A program made the translations under genes and the position numbers. Positions 17,918 through 25,836 of a stretch of 37,135 bases of DNA are shown piece after piece. The stretch is from Patescibacteria group bacterium (lineage in GTDB: Bacteria > Patescibacteriota > Saccharimonadia > Saccharimonadales > Saccharimonadaceae), in NCBI GenBank assembly GCA_004322265.1, contig SCSZ01000033.1, forward strand, positions 1 through 37,135, in the 5' to 3' direction. Within the stretch, counting starts at the first letter, position 1; each line of letters starts with the position of its first letter. Below the pieces are notes generated by a model. That model was not told the origin of the DNA. It saw nothing but the letters and a program-made list of their open reading frames with translations, and searched no databases.

Positions 17918-18502
17918 CTATTGAAAGTACTGCTTTTGCATGTGGAAGTACTGCTCAGTACGCCAGATATTACGTCCACCATTTGATTTGTTAGTTATAG
18001 GTAGTGTAATAATAAGCGGTTGATTTGCTGGTCCTGGATCGCCCAATACATACGTAGGGTTACCCGATATCATTATCGCAATATAATACGTACCGTCAGC
18101 AGCACCTGTAATTGTCTGATCATAGTGGCCTGGGCCAGTTACCTCTGTTTGCCCAAATGACCGCTGACCGAGAAGAGCAGCGTCAACAACGGCATAAACT
18201 GCACCGTTGGCAAGATTATAATCAAACTGAACTCGAATAGTATTACCAGCTGATGCCTCAACGATAACATTCGATACCTCTGCTTCGGCTGTAGATGTAA
18301 TAGGCACATCGCTACCGAACGGTGATGTTGCATAGCTCTTGTTTATAACAGCAAATGCGCAAAAACCGATTGTAACTAGTGTAAGAGCGGCGAGAATTAT
18401 TGTTGTTGGTTTACTTATAATCTTCTTCCTAATGCTTAACTTACTGCTAGTCTTGTTTGTGTGCTTCATTGATTTTTTAGTCTTTGTCATAATTTTATTC
18501 AT
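17918..18502 (-). CDS. Secreted/membrane-anchored hypothetical protein
   Basis: N-terminal TM (TTIILAALTLVTIGFCAFAVI), beta-rich C-terminus. ORF track start 18532 lies upstream of a TATAAC -10; ATG 18502 preferred. Confidence 0.6.
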   Translation of the reverse strand: MNKIMTKTKKSMKHTNKTSSKLSIRKKIISKPTTIILAALTLVTIGFCAFAVINKSYATSPFGSDVPITSTAEAEVSNVIVEASAGNTIRVQFDYNLANGAVYAVVDAALLGQRSFGQTEVTGPGHYDQTITGAADGTYYIAIMISGNPTYVLGDPGPANQPLIITLPITNKSNGGRNIWRTEQYFHMQKQYFQ

Positions 18503-18508
18503 AACTCT

Positions 18509-18514
18509 GTTATA
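18509..18514 (-). promoter_or_regulatory. -10 TATAAC for the hypothetical secreted protein gene
   Basis: Minus strand TATAACAGAGTTATG, 6 nt before ATG 18502. Confidence 0.5.
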
Positions 18515-18562
18515 CCACTTATGCTCAGGCAAAACAAAATACTTTTTAAACCTTAAAATAAA

Positions 18563-18585
18563 CTGAGCAGAGGTCCGTCCTCTGC
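18563..18585. repeat. Intergenic hairpin repeat, copy 1
   Basis: CTGAGCAGAGG-TCCGT-CCTCTGC; 22 of 23 nt identical to copy 2. Confidence 0.75.
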
Positions 18586-18643
18586 AGAATATCGAATTAG
18601 GAATTTGTCAAAAGTCTGGGTTATTAGGGTAACAGGTCCTGAA

Positions 18644-19366
18644 CTATTTGATTGGTTTGAGGAGATAGAAGCGTTCTTGGTTGCCTTTAGCACCAGCGAC
18701 ATCACTGTCGCGTTTGTCGATGATCACAAATAAGTTCTTGGCCCAAATTTCGAAATCCTTCAGGATCTGGCGACGGATTGAATCGTTCTTAATAATGCCT
18801 TTGTTGGTTTGATCCTTACCTGCCTCAAACTGTGGTTTCACCATCGCAACAATTTGCGTGTCAGGACTCGATAGATTCTCGTGCAGATGCGGCAAGATGT
18901 CGCGCAGACTAATAAATGATACATCGATAACGATAATGTCGGGCATTGTCCTTAAACGAAAGTCGCGAATGTCAGTTTTTTCGTGAAGCTCAATCTGTGG
19001 ATTACGGCGAAGACTTGGGTGCAACTGATCGGTGCCAACATCGACGGCGTAGACTTTTTTGGCGCCGTTTTTGAGCGCGTAGTCGGTAAATCCGCCCGTA
19101 CTACTTCCGACATCCAGCACTACTTTGCCTTTAAACTCTAGTTTCAATACTTCAGCGACCGATGCTAACTTCAATCCTGCCCTACTAACATATTGCGTCT
19201 CGGCCATTAGTTTAATGACCGAATCAGGACGCACGAATAGACCAGGTTTGGTCATCACGCGACCATCAACCGTTACTTTGCCCATCTTGATCCAGCTTTC
19301 CGCCTGGGAACGCGTTGCGGTCATGCCTCGTTCGGTCATGACCATATCCAAGCGTTGCTTGGTCAT
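18644..19366 (-). CDS. tlyA: TlyA family rRNA (cytidine-2'-O)-methyltransferase / hemolysin-like
   Basis: S4 domain KQRLDMVMTERG, VVLDVGSSTGGFTDYALKNGAKKVYAVDVG. Confidence 0.92.
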   Translation of the reverse strand: MTKQRLDMVMTERGMTATRSQAESWIKMGKVTVDGRVMTKPGLFVRPDSVIKLMAETQYVSRAGLKLASVAEVLKLEFKGKVVLDVGSSTGGFTDYALKNGAKKVYAVDVGTDQLHPSLRRNPQIELHEKTDIRDFRLRTMPDIIVIDVSFISLRDILPHLHENLSSPDTQIVAMVKPQFEAGKDQTNKGIIKNDSIRRQILKDFEIWAKNLFVIIDKRDSDVAGAKGNQERFYLLKPIK

Positions 19367-19939
19367 TTACGCTTTCTTTCGTTCTCGGTAGGCACCAGTT
19401 GCGGTATCAACAGAGATAACATCACCTGTGTTGATGAATGATGGGACTTTCACGACAAGGCCTGTTTCGAGTGTTGCGTCTTTTAAGACGCTACTTGTTG
19501 TGTCGCCCTTGGTAACACTTTCAGCGTAGGTTACCTCTAGGTAAACATTTTTGGGTAGTTCAACGTTGGTAATAATACCGTCGAATGACTGAAGGCTCAG
19601 GCTCTCACCTTCCTTTAGGTATCCAGCTGAATCCTCGACGAGGTCAGCAGATAGTTCAAACTGCTCGAATGACTCTGGATCCATGAAGTGGTAACTAGTG
19701 CCGTCGCTGTATAGATATTGTACGTTACGGCTTGTAACATCTGCAGAATCGATCTTTTCCTGACCTTTGAAAGTCTTGGGAATGACACTGCCGTCGATCA
19801 AATTCTTTAATTTTACATTCACAATACTACCGCCACGTCCCATAACCTTTTGGTTATAGTCGGTTACGCGAAACGGCTTGCCGTCAATTTGAACGACGAC
19901 GCCTTTTTTCAGATCGGTTGGCGAATAATAACCAGCCAC
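19367..19939 (-). CDS. efp: Elongation factor P
   Basis: Three-domain EF-P sequence, KLKNLIDGSVIPKTFKGQEK, TGLVVKVPSFINTGDVISVDT. Confidence 0.95.
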   Translation of the reverse strand: MAGYYSPTDLKKGVVVQIDGKPFRVTDYNQKVMGRGGSIVNVKLKNLIDGSVIPKTFKGQEKIDSADVTSRNVQYLYSDGTSYHFMDPESFEQFELSADLVEDSAGYLKEGESLSLQSFDGIITNVELPKNVYLEVTYAESVTKGDTTSSVLKDATLETGLVVKVPSFINTGDVISVDTATGAYRERKKA

Positions 19940-19943
19940 CAGA

Positions 19944-20147
19944 TTATCCCTGAGTTACGAATGGAAGCAGCGCAAGGTGACGTGCACGCTTGATAGCAAC
20001 TGCTAGTTGACGCTGTTGTTTAGCACTGAGGCCAGTCTTGCCGATTGGCTCGATTTGTCCGTAAATGTTGATGAATCGTTGTAGTACCTTTACATCTTTG
20101 TAGTCAAAAAATGCTGGGGTGTCTTTTTTAAATCTCTTTATAGCCAT
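19944..20147 (-). CDS. rpsR: 30S ribosomal protein S18
   Basis: [50 protein letters not shown]. Confidence 0.96.
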   Translation of the reverse strand: MAIKRFKKDTPAFFDYKDVKVLQRFINIYGQIEPIGKTGLSAKQQRQLAVAIKRARHLALLPFVTQG

Positions 20148-20156
20148 AGTATTCTC

Positions 20157-20606
20157 CTAGAATGGTATTTCACTTAAATCAATAGGTTTGTCGTCGATAT
20201 CTTCGATAACGACATCTTCGCTTTTCTTGCTTGGTGCGCTGGCGGCTCCGCCTGATGTGCGTGCAGCTGATGAACTGTTACCGTCGCTAGGACCATCAAG
20301 GAAGGTAACGTCAGTTGCCGTTACTTCAACGCGGCTGCGCTTTTTTCCTGTCTCTTTGTCATCCCAGCTGTCCTGGCGTAAACGTCCTTGGACTAATACG
20401 CGGCGGCCCTTGGCTAGATACTGCACGACTAGTTCGCCGAGCTTTTCCCAGGCAGTTACTTCAAAGAAATCTGCAGCATCGCTATCACCACCACGGTCGA
20501 CTGCCAAGCTAAAGCTAGCGATTGTTTTGCCACTGGTTGTGGTACGCTGTTCAGGATCACGTGTTAGACGACCCATTAGGATTACTTGGTTAATACTTTT
20601 TGCCAT
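20157..20606 (-). CDS. ssb: Single-stranded DNA-binding protein
   Basis: INQVILMGRLTRDPEQRTTTSGKTIASFSLAVDR; C-terminal acidic tip DLSEIPF. Confidence 0.95.
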   Translation of the reverse strand: MAKSINQVILMGRLTRDPEQRTTTSGKTIASFSLAVDRGGDSDAADFFEVTAWEKLGELVVQYLAKGRRVLVQGRLRQDSWDDKETGKKRSRVEVTATDVTFLDGPSDGNSSSAARTSGGAASAPSKKSEDVVIEDIDDKPIDLSEIPF

Positions 20607-20611
20607 TACCC

Positions 20612-21016
20612 CTACTCCTCTTCTTTATTATCACGTGAGCGACGGCGATCATCACGGTCTTCGCGGTCGTCGTCGTCAGTAGATGTGCGGTTCTTGGCAG
20701 CAATTGCTTGCTCTTCCAACGCTTTACGGCCTTTTTCATCAACGGTTACTAACAAGTAACGAAGGACTTCTTCGGTAATGTTTAGTGTGTTGCTGATCTT
20801 GAGTAATGCGTCAGCTGGAAGCTTTACTTCAAAGTACACATACACAGCGAAGTCTTGCTTCTTGATTGTGTACATGAGCTTTTTCTTGCCCCAGTTGTCT
20901 TCGATGGTGATTGTACCATCAGCAGTTTTGATAATGTTGCGTACTTTTTCGAGTGGCGCTTCGATGTCGACCTCTAGGTCGGGGTGGATCAGAACGGTTA
21001 GTTCGTAATCTTTCAT
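20612..21016 (-). CDS. rpsF: 30S ribosomal protein S6
   Basis: YELTVLIHPDLEVD, LMYTIKKQDFAVYVYFEV; upstream of ssb-rpsR; GGAGG SD. Confidence 0.95.
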   Translation of the reverse strand: MKDYELTVLIHPDLEVDIEAPLEKVRNIIKTADGTITIEDNWGKKKLMYTIKKQDFAVYVYFEVKLPADALLKISNTLNITEEVLRYLLVTVDEKGRKALEEQAIAAKNRTSTDDDDREDRDDRRRSRDNKEEE

Positions 21017-21048
21017 TTTAGATTTCCTCCTCTGGAATCCATTTGGAT

Positions 21049-21067
21049 GCTTATATCTGGTATAAGC
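21049..21067 (-). promoter_or_regulatory. Leader hairpin GCTTATA-CCAGA-TATAAGC in the rpsF 5'UTR
   Basis: Perfect 7-bp stem between the predicted TSS and the SD. Confidence 0.5.
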
Positions 21068-21085
21068 CGAGTTGATAACCCTTTG

Positions 21086-21094
21086 ATTGTAGCA
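21086..21094 (-). promoter_or_regulatory. Extended -10 TGCTACAAT for the rpsF-ssb-rpsR-efp-tlyA operon
   Basis: Minus strand TTTTGCTACAATCAAAGG; leads to a leader of about 60 nt with an SD. Confidence 0.6.
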
Positions 21095-21111
21095 AAATTA
21101 TGTGGATAAGT

Positions 21112-22209
21112 CTAGTGAAGCTTATATTCTAAGTAGTCGTACTGAACACCCTTAAATCGATTCTTAATCACTTTGATTGAATAATCTGACTGGTCTATCC
21201 CGATCCACGTCCGCCCTAGTGTTGACGCGGCAAATAATGTTGAGCCGCTACCTGCAAAACAATCGAGGACTGTTGAATTCTTATTTGAGGATTGTAAGAT
21301 GATCATTTTCAGCATTTCAAGGTTTTTTTCCGTTGGATATAGTGGATAGGCGGGATCTATATAATTCCATATATCTTGTAGCTTCTTACCCGTATGTTCA
21401 TCTGCATACTTTTTTATTCTGGGGACTCCATTTTTCGACCATTCGATCAGTCCCTTTTTATCTAATTTCTCAAGCTCGACCGGATCAGTTCGCCAATGCC
21501 TACCTTCTGGCGGCATCATGTCGCGCCATAATCCACCGGTACTGCCGTTAGCTGTTTCACCGGGAGCATGAACTGGTACAGTATTGTACCTGCGCCCGTC
21601 TTTGTCTATTTTTTTGAACATTCTTGCTACGTCAGCCTCGTCAAGATGTGAGGAAACGTTATTAAAAATATTTTTATTAAAATCTTTCGAATAGAAAAGA
21701 ATCATATCTTTTTGGTTGCCGAAAGCCTTTCTTGTAAAGTTCTTGGGATTTGATTTGATTCTCGTAATGTCATTCTTGAAGTTCTTGATACCAAACACTT
21801 CATCCAAAATAATTTTCAAATAATGTCCCATTTTGTTATCTATGTGCACATATATGGAACCTTGCTTCGACAAAAGCTCTCTTAAAATGACAAATCGCTC
21901 CCTCATAAATTCGAGATAGTCCTGTGTGCTCATGTGATCAGAGTATGCGATATGGCTTTTAGGGCCTCTGCTAATGGTGCTGACCCTACTCTCACCGACA
22001 GTGTAGCTCTGTTTTGTGTTGAAGGGCGGATCTATGTAGATGAGATCTATTTTTTCGCTATATCCGCTCTCAAGCATGGACGACAGAACATCAAAGTTAT
22101 CACCCTTAATGAGTAGGGAGTTGCCTGGATCGACTTCAATACGTCTATGAGCGTGTGCTCTTTTTAGTATCGAGTCTTTGCTTTCTTTGCCTTCGTAATT
22201 AAATTCCAT
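21112..22209 (-). CDS. Site-specific DNA methyltransferase (beta-class amino-methyltransferase, adenine-N6 likely)
   Basis: Motif IV DLIYIDPPFNTKQ precedes motif I VLDCFAGSGSTLFAA; adjacent nuclease gene. Confidence 0.9.
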   Translation of the reverse strand: MEFNYEGKESKDSILKRAHAHRRIEVDPGNSLLIKGDNFDVLSSMLESGYSEKIDLIYIDPPFNTKQSYTVGESRVSTISRGPKSHIAYSDHMSTQDYLEFMRERFVILRELLSKQGSIYVHIDNKMGHYLKIILDEVFGIKNFKNDITRIKSNPKNFTRKAFGNQKDMILFYSKDFNKNIFNNVSSHLDEADVARMFKKIDKDGRRYNTVPVHAPGETANGSTGGLWRDMMPPEGRHWRTDPVELEKLDKKGLIEWSKNGVPRIKKYADEHTGKKLQDIWNYIDPAYPLYPTEKNLEMLKMIILQSSNKNSTVLDCFAGSGSTLFAASTLGRTWIGIDQSDYSIKVIKNRFKGVQYDYLEYKLH

Positions 22210-22218
22210 GGCTAATCA

Positions 22219-23016
22219 CTAGATTGAAAACAGATAATCTCTTAATAATACTGACGATATAATTACCTCTGAATCATCAAAGTCTTGCGTGATTGATTTA
22301 TACATTTTAGTGTTGCCTTTAATAAAGATAATTCCGTCTAAGATGGCAATCTTTACGACTGTTTTATCCGTATTGATGTCTGACTTCATGGTTAAGATAG
22401 CATCATTAAACTGTGCATTTTGATGACCTCCAACAGCCGTCAAAAATTTTGCTTCCGCTATCACATATTTATTGTTAAATTTCCCAATGAAGTCGAGACC
22501 CTTGCCATGGCCATACCCTAGGTGCTCCTTTGCAAAACTTTGCATTACTGCATCACTGCCATCGAGCACGATATTACCTTCGTATTCAATTAACTCCTTG
22601 TGGTCGTTAGTTACTTTAACTCCCAGGCTACCTGAGTTCACCCATCTTTTAAATAGTGGACCAATCTGTCGATTTGTTTCTTTCGGCGACGACGCCTTGT
22701 CTAATATTTCATCCAGGCCCATTTCGTACAGCATGCCCGTGATTCTTTCAACGGTATTTGGATTACGGTCTATCGCTGTTTTATCAGCTTTTAAGTACGC
22801 TACGTAAGAGTCTTTGATTGGAAATATCTCTAGTTTTAGTAATGTCTTTAGAAGTTCACTGCTGTTTCTGTCTTCAAATAATTTAGTAATGGATGCCGTA
22901 ACACCGGCTGATAGTTCTCGTCTGAGATTAATAGACATGGGATAAACTTTATATAGCAAGTCTAGGTAATTTTTTTGCGATGCCAAAGCTATACTTTTTT
23001 CCGTCCAAATATTCAT
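22219..23016 (-). CDS. Type II restriction endonuclease-like protein (PD-(D/E)xK)
   Basis: GKGLDFIGKFNNKYVIAEAKFLTAVGGHQNAQF (D...ExK core); 9 bp upstream of the methyltransferase. Confidence 0.8.
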   Translation of the reverse strand: MNIWTEKSIALASQKNYLDLLYKVYPMSINLRRELSAGVTASITKLFEDRNSSELLKTLLKLEIFPIKDSYVAYLKADKTAIDRNPNTVERITGMLYEMGLDEILDKASSPKETNRQIGPLFKRWVNSGSLGVKVTNDHKELIEYEGNIVLDGSDAVMQSFAKEHLGYGHGKGLDFIGKFNNKYVIAEAKFLTAVGGHQNAQFNDAILTMKSDINTDKTVVKIAILDGIIFIKGNTKMYKSITQDFDDSEVIISSVLLRDYLFSI

Positions 23017-23040
23017 CTCGTCCCTCTGTCTAATCCTTGT

Positions 23041-23049
23041 AGTATAGCA
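23041..23049 (-). promoter_or_regulatory. Extended -10 TGCTATACT for the restriction-modification operon
   Basis: Minus strand TGCTATACT, 24 nt before ATG 23016; GAGGG SD present. Confidence 0.6.
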
Positions 23050-23075
23050 TCAGAGAGGGCATCTTTATAGATCTA

Positions 23076-23291
23076 CTACGCACCTAGTAGTAGCAAAACA
23101 TGGAACACAACATATACAGGCCATACTGCTGCCTGTAGTAATGCGAGGATTACTCCCCAAAAACTTTCGTTTGATTGCTGAACGAAATAAATCGCCGCTC
23201 CGATATAGGTTAAGAGAACTGGCAAGCCTCGTGGCCCCCATGATCGTCCCCTGTGAAATACGTTTACTGTTTTGTTTACGTGTTCTGTCAT
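23076..23291 (-). CDS. Small membrane protein, hypothetical
   Basis: 71 aa, two TM helices, AGGAGG SD upstream. Confidence 0.6.
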   Translation of the reverse strand: MTEHVNKTVNVFHRGRSWGPRGLPVLLTYIGAAIYFVQQSNESFWGVILALLQAAVWPVYVVFHVLLLLGA

Positions 23292-23328
23292 GATGATTAG
23301 CCTCCTGTACTTATTACTATACTCCTAC

Positions 23329-23337
23329 TGATATACT
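23329..23337 (+). promoter_or_regulatory. Extended -10 TGATATACT for the 7-TM gene
   Basis: TGATATACTATAAAAATG, 6 nt before ATG 23344. Confidence 0.65.
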
Positions 23338-23343
23338 ATAAAA

Positions 23344-23934
23344 ATGAACATAACACCGGCTTTGCTTGGTCAACTATCGGGTATCCTAGCAGTCATACAA
23401 GCCGTCCCATATATCATCAGTATTCTTATGAAAAAGACACGGCCAGCAAGGGCAAGTTATGCCATATGGTCTGTCCTGCAGACAATCAGCGCCGCTAGTT
23501 ATCTGGCTTCTGGTGCTACTGACACCAAATGGACTCCTATAGTACTAGCATTTAGCGCTGTCATTATATTTAGCCTATCCATTAAATACGGTATGGGTGG
23601 ATTTAACAAATTTGATATTACTTGCCTAAGTATTGCAGCGATTGCAATCGTGCTATGGCTGACTACTAGTAATCCTGCATTTGCTGTATATGCGAGCTTG
23701 GCTGCGAGTTCCATTGCATTTCTGCCAGTGATTAAGAAATCATTTCTGACGCCTAAGACGGAAAATACCTTGTCGTGGACGCTATATGCTGTTGCGGTTC
23801 TTCTAAATGTTTGTGCATTAACGTCCTGGAATCCTGTAATTGCCTTACCGCCCGTTATAAGTCTAGTTCTCTCAGGCATAATTGCGCTTTTACTACTATT
23901 TCAGCATAGAATACCGCGTAAACACTCACTCTGA
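23344..23934 (+). CDS. 7-TM membrane protein with PQ-loop/SWEET-like layout, function unknown
   Basis: Seven hydrophobic helices; two related halves (VPYIISILMKKTRPARASYAIWSV / LPVIKKSFLTPKTENTLSWTLYAV). Confidence 0.65.
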   Translation: MNITPALLGQLSGILAVIQAVPYIISILMKKTRPARASYAIWSVLQTISAASYLASGATDTKWTPIVLAFSAVIIFSLSIKYGMGGFNKFDITCLSIAAIAIVLWLTTSNPAFAVYASLAASSIAFLPVIKKSFLTPKTENTLSWTLYAVAVLLNVCALTSWNPVIALPPVISLVLSGIIALLLLFQHRIPRKHSL

Positions 23935-23978
23935 GTTACAATCGAGAGAGAAACATAAGTACTAAAAGAAAGAAAATA

Positions 23979-24788
23979 ATGAACGTACAAAACAAAGTTA
24001 TCGTCGTAACGGGTGCAGGTGGTGGAATTGGCGGTGAGTTGGTCGCAACACTACTGTCTCGTGGTGCCAAAGTCGCCGCAGTCGATTACAAAAAAGAAGG
24101 CTTGGATGCACTCGTACAGAAAATGGGCGACAAAGCAGCAAACTTATCGACTCACGTCCTCGATACGACGAACCGCGACAATGTTGCTAAATTACCCGAC
24201 GAAATTATCGCTAAGCAAGGTCAAGTCGACGGCATTATTAACTGTGCGGGTATCGTTCAGCCCTTCGTAAAGATCAATGACCTCGATTACGCTGCCATCG
24301 AACGAGTCATGAACGTGAACTTCTACGGCACACTCTACATGACCAAAGCATTCCTACCGTACCTGCTAAAACGCCCCGAAGGCTACATCGCCAACGTCTC
24401 AAGCATGGGTGGCTTCCTACCTGTTCCTGGCCAAAGCGTCTACGGCGCATCCAAAGCGGCAGTCAAACTGATGACTGAAGGTCTCTATGCAGAACTGCTC
24501 AGCACTAACGTTCACGTCAGCGTCGTCTTCCCTGGTGCAACCAGGACCAACATCACCGAAAATTCAGGGGTTGCAGCACCAACTTCTGCCGCCGCAACCG
24601 ACGCAGCTAAGAACTTCCCGATGTTATCTGCAACCAAAGCTGCCGAGATTATCATCAACGGCATCGAAAAGAACAAGCCTCAGATCTTTACCGGCAAAGA
24701 TTCAAACCTCATGAACAAGTTGTACAGGCTGAATCCCGTCTACGCGACAAAACTAATTGCTAAACAGATGAAATCCCTGCTTAGCTAA
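23979..24788 (+). CDS. Short-chain dehydrogenase/reductase
   Basis: VTGAGGGIGGELV, NCAG, YGASKAAVK. Confidence 0.92.
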   Translation: MNVQNKVIVVTGAGGGIGGELVATLLSRGAKVAAVDYKKEGLDALVQKMGDKAANLSTHVLDTTNRDNVAKLPDEIIAKQGQVDGIINCAGIVQPFVKINDLDYAAIERVMNVNFYGTLYMTKAFLPYLLKRPEGYIANVSSMGGFLPVPGQSVYGASKAAVKLMTEGLYAELLSTNVHVSVVFPGATRTNITENSGVAAPTSAAATDAAKNFPMLSATKAAEIIINGIEKNKPQIFTGKDSNLMNKLYRLNPVYATKLIAKQMKSLLS

Positions 24789-25714
24789 ATAACGTTCTTG
24801 CGCTTTAATATCGCATAAGATATCAGCAGAACAACTGCAATCAATATGAGTAGTCCGCTAAACGCCCACTGCTCATGTTGATACGGCAGCGCAACGTTCA
24901 TACCATACATACTGAAAAATATATTCGGCAGCGTGATCATAACCGTTACGATCGTCAGAATCTTGATCGAACGGTTTAGGTTATTCGAACTAATCGAGCT
25001 GTATGCCTGACGAATATTTATAATTGATTTAATATTCGAGCGACACGTCTCGATTGACTGCGTAATGCTGAGCTCAAGATCCTCTAGAATGTCGCGGTCT
25101 TCCTCGTGCAACACAATATCACGACCGAGCATAATGCGGCGCAGCGTCCCGCTGACCGGCTGTAATGCACCCAGGAATTCGTTAATTTCATCCTCGATAG
25201 TAACAAAATCAATAAAGTCTTTGTTGTGAATCTCATGTCCACGCAGACGGTTGCGAATGGTCTTGATCTGTTTGCTGGTGGTTGTAATATACTTGTCGTA
25301 GCGCTCAGCAATCTGACTGAGAATCTGTAACATCAAGCGTGTTCGTTGAGTCGTTGTAAAGTCTAGCTTGTCGCTAAAAAACGGTGCGAAATGTGGTAGT
25401 TTGCGCAGGCTAATAGTAATCACACTGTCTGGCGCATAGACAATCAAAAGTGGTAGTGTATCAGATGCACCGTCAGTCCGTGTGGTGGCCGCCCGAACAT
25501 AGACATAAACGAGGTTCCCATCCTTCTCAAGACGCGGCATTTCATCTTCATCGAGAGCATCTACAATCAGGCCTTCGTCAAGTCCGTGAGTATTTATGAG
25601 TTTGGTAATTTCATCTGGTGTTGGGTTTTCCGCGTACACCCATGTCCCTTTTTGGAATTTTTTTCTTTCATCCAAGCTACTCGAACGAATCGTTTTATAA
25701 TAATATTTCAGCAT
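24785..25714 (-). CDS. corA: CorA-family Mg2+/divalent cation transporter
   Basis: Two C-terminal TM helices with FFSMYGMNVALPYQ (GMN motif). Confidence 0.92.
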   Translation of the reverse strand: MLKYYYKTIRSSSLDERKKFQKGTWVYAENPTPDEITKLINTHGLDEGLIVDALDEDEMPRLEKDGNLVYVYVRAATTRTDGASDTLPLLIVYAPDSVITISLRKLPHFAPFFSDKLDFTTTQRTRLMLQILSQIAERYDKYITTTSKQIKTIRNRLRGHEIHNKDFIDFVTIEDEINEFLGALQPVSGTLRRIMLGRDIVLHEEDRDILEDLELSITQSIETCRSNIKSIINIRQAYSSISSNNLNRSIKILTIVTVMITLPNIFFSMYGMNVALPYQHEQWAFSGLLILIAVVLLISYAILKRKNVI

Positions 25715-25790
25715 ATCTGTCTCTCCCGTTAGGTTTGCACTAGTCTTGGCCCTATTCTAGTCGTTCGTGTGCATAGTATGCAACCTTATA

Positions 25791-25817
25791 CAAAAACAGA
25801 GGCAACTGGCCTCCGTT
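25791..25817 (-). terminator. Rho-independent terminator after ftsK
   Basis: Minus strand AAACGGAGGC-CAGTT-GCCTCTGTTTTTG: 10-bp stem with one mismatch followed by T-run. Confidence 0.75.
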
Positions 25818-25836
25818 TCACATACGAGAGAAGTAC

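Noticed and set aside
18563-18585. Assigning the repeated hairpin to a named RNA family such as TwoAYGGAY or mini-ykkC
   Set aside because: The minus-strand loop ACGGA is superficially similar, but only one hairpin per locus is seen and the loop size differs; needs a covariance search.
23499-23879. 126-aa minus-strand ORF
   Set aside because: Antisense inside the 7-TM gene; the plus-strand protein has coherent TM structure and a good promoter.
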